Assembly: GCF_030316605.1 (NCBI RefSeq)
Contig: NZ_CP127039.1
Location: 1,612,001-1,676,000, forward strand
DNA: 64,000 nt
From: Spiroplasma ixodetis Y32
GTDB taxonomy: Bacteria > Bacillota_I > Bacilli_A > Mycoplasmatales > VBWQ01
Direction: 5' to 3'
Of this stretch, positions 62,079 through 64,000 are shown piece by piece. The position numbers were made by a program, and so were the translations under genes. The notes under the pieces are model-generated. The model searched no databases and was not told the DNA's origin. It saw nothing but the letters and a program-made list of their open reading frames with translations. How positions within the stretch are numbered: the stretch's first letter is position 1; each line of letters starts with the position of its first letter.

Positions 62079-63200
62079 TTAATGGGCATCAAATTCCTTT
62101 AAAATATTCTTTATTTCTTCTTGAGTTAATGTTATATCTTTTTTATTAATATTATCAACCTTATATTTTTTAATTAATTTTTTATTGAAATTATTTGTTG
62201 TTGATTGTTCTGTAGTAGATCATAATGATTCTTGTTGAAATTGTTGCTGTGGATTTTTTTTGCTACGAGCATAAGCAAGTTTTAAATGAGATAAAGCATC
62301 ATCAATACTATTAATTTGATTTTCTTGAAAGGTTTCAGCAATTTTAATAATATAGTTTGGTTCTAAACGTTTATTATTTTTAAATCAAACATATTCAATT
62401 AAGCAGTTAATTACAGCATTATTTAATTGAAAGTTATTAGTTAATATTTCTAATGTTGTTTTTAATTTATCAGTTGGTATTTTACCAGTTAAATTTTTTA
62501 AATATTCTTCAGGTAATTTTTGTTGCATTAAATTTAATGTGGTATTAATAACATCAGAATTATCTTTAGATATAATTGTATCACCATTAGAATTTAAATT
62601 AACTTTCATAGTGTTAATTTGATTTTTATTTTGAAATGAATAAATTGGTCTAGAAATTGATGTTTGTTCTTTTTTAGCATAAATATTATTAAGTGCTGTT
62701 TTTAATTTTAAAGATTGAGGGATAGTATTTTCCTGTTGAGTAATATTAACATAATTTTCTGTAATTTCAATATCATTTTTCAAAAAGTAAAATTTTTGTC
62801 TTTCGTAATTTAAAGTTCCTAATTGTTTAAGTAGTTCTGAGTTTAAATGGGTATTAGCAAAAAAATCATCAGCAGATAAGGGAGAACACAATTGATAAAT
62901 GTAAGTAGATTTTAAAGAATAGTAGTAAGTATTAATAAGGTTAACAGATTCAAGTTGTTGGAAAGCAACAAGTAATTGAGTGGAAGTTATTTTTAATAAA
63001 GATTTAATTCGTCCGTGATTGAAATCAAGATTAATACGTTTTGTTAATAACTTTTCTTGAGCTAAAGTTAAATATAAATTTATTGCTTCAATACCAATTA
63101 TTGGTTGATATAACATAAATAAAATTTGGTAATCTTCGTTACTAATATATTCTGATTGGTTCAACTTAAAAATATCAATATCATTTATTGTTCTGTTCAT
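62079..63200 (-). CDS. dnaB: Replication initiation protein DnaB/DnaD family, 373 aa
   Basis: Helicase-loading partner of DnaI (B. subtilis DnaB-type, not the helicase). N-terminal winged-helix-like domain (ISNEDYQILFMLYQPIIGIEAINLYLTL with breaks, ITSTQLLVAFQQLESVNLI) and a C-terminal DnaD-like YIIKIAETFQENQINSIDDAL domain with YxxxIAxxW-type features. Start ATG 63,200 chosen for spacing to AGGGA. Sits with dnaI and mutM as expected for mollicutes. Confidence 0.85.
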
Positions 63201-63301
63201 ATTCATTCCCTAACTTTCTTTTTACTATCCATTTCTTTCATGGTATGATAATTATATGCACATAAAGAATATAAATAAAGTGAAATGATTAAAACACATA
63301 C

Positions 63302-63371
63302 TTATCCACATTTATTCCACTTTTTTTATTAAAAATATTCTTTATTAATATATACTTTTGAGTTTTCCACA
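63302..63371. promoter_or_regulatory. DnaA-box cluster upstream of dnaB
   Basis: TTATCCACA at 63,302-63,310 is the exact consensus; TTATTCCAC at 63,312-63,320 and TTTTCCACA at 63,363-63,371 are close. All are on the plus strand in the ~170-bp gap between mutM and dnaB. They may let DnaA regulate the helicase-loader operon; an origin is less likely without dnaA nearby. Confidence 0.5.
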
Positions 63372-63372
63372 G

Positions 63373-64000
63373 TTAATATTTAATTTGACAGTGATTACAA
63401 AAGTAAGTTCCGCGAAGGTTTATTTTTATTTTTTTGATAATAGTATGGCATTTAAAACAAGGCATTTTTGCTCTAGTATGAACTTGTAATTCTTGTTGAT
63501 AGTAACCTATTACACCAAGGCTTGAAGTATAACTACTAATTGTTGATCCACCAAGTTTTATTGATTTATTAAGCACAAATCTTGATTTATTAATGATTTC
63601 TTGTAATTGTTTAAGTGTTAAATTTTTAGTAATACTTTGTGGATGAATACTAGCATAAAATAATACTTCATCTGCATAAATATTTCCTAAACCACTCATA
63701 ACATTTTGTTCTAATAATGTTGCTTTAATACTTTGACTTTTATTTTTTCATTTATTTTTTAAATATTCAGCAGTAACATTTTTATTAAAAGGTTCTGGAC
63801 CAATATTAATATAAGGTTTTATTTTTTGATATTCATTTTTAGTTTGTAAATGAAAGGTTCCAAACTGTCTTGTGTCATGATATCTTAATTCGTATTTATT
63901 GTCTAATTCTAATATTAATAAGACATGTTTTCAATTTATTGATTGATTATTTTGTTGAAAATAATATTTTCCTTCCATTCGTAAATGACTTAATAATACA
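63373..64000 (-). CDS. mutM: Formamidopyrimidine-DNA glycosylase, C-terminal part
   Basis: Base-excision repair enzyme for oxidised purines; the window ends before its N-terminus (catalytic Pro). Visible: LLSHLRMEGKY, RYHDTRQFGTF, GPEPF, the helix-two-turn-helix MSGLGNIYADEVLF, SIKLGGST and the C-terminal zinc finger CFKCHTIIKKI...YFCNHCQ. At least 209 residues are present. Confidence 0.93.

Noticed and set aside
63302-63371. Chromosomal replication origin
   Set aside because: Three DnaA boxes only, no dnaA or dnaN next to them, and no long AT unwinding element distinguishable from background.

Overview
The window is a very AT-rich stretch of a Spiroplasma-type mollicute genome. TGA must be read as tryptophan throughout (genetic code 4): the housekeeping genes carry in-frame TGA at conserved Trp positions. 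A degraded SpV1-type plectrovirus and the dense load of insertion sequences also point to Spiroplasma. I cannot name the species from the sequence alone. Standard-code translation cuts most of these genes into pieces, so the features below are re-joined under code 4.

Layout. 1-5,560: insertion sequences around small genes, one of them (2,788-3,045) related to a phage-element gene further on. 5,629-10,468: tRNA-Ile, an ABC exporter pair and a MATE-family transporter. 10,541-17,257: a truncated coiled-coil gene and a plectrovirus remnant (coat-type membrane proteins, a DUF3688-like protein, a Zot-like ATPase, GC-rich hairpins). 17,258-21,701: a nested stack of insertion sequences. 22,785-25,193: two decaying membrane/coiled-coil paralogues. 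25,380-27,078: a membrane-anchored HNH-like protein and the ribosome hibernation factor. 28,389-36,649: tailed-phage-like element 1, with an early operon on + (exonuclease, RecT, many small proteins) converging on a structural operon on - (capsid, a connector plus fibre protein). 38,200-44,540: related element 2 (structured noncoding block, RuvC-like nuclease, OB-fold-like protein, small proteins, scaffold, capsid start), cut off by an insertion sequence. 45,941-50,490: Asp23, fakA, a YugP-like membrane protein and an ornithine-carbamoyltransferase-like gene. 50,660-58,334: more insertion sequences in and between hypothetical genes. 58,589-64,000: pgk, gap, dnaI, dnaB and mutM, all on the - strand.

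Three transposon families dominate. (A) A ~0.94 kb IS1595-like element, 12 copies, with 8-bp AT-rich target duplications; its real right end is an extra ~60-bp hairpin lying outside the obvious inverted repeat. (B) A ~1.38 kb IS3-like element with 3-bp duplications: three full-length copies, one of them split by element A, one copy with indels, and one 27-bp end fragment. (C) A ~1.16 kb integrase-type element with 16-17-bp duplications: three copies and a fragment, all three copies split by A. Removing the insertions plus one duplication copy restores exact open reading frames (C at 17.3-21.6 kb, B at 17.8-20.1 kb, and several host genes), which gives the order of insertion.

The least ordinary content is the pair of phage-like elements, with their shared families of tiny proteins and hairpin-dense upstream regions, and the composite ends of element A. 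Many genes carry single-base indels or TAA stops. I treat these as decay, though homopolymer sequencing error cannot be excluded for those in A or T runs.
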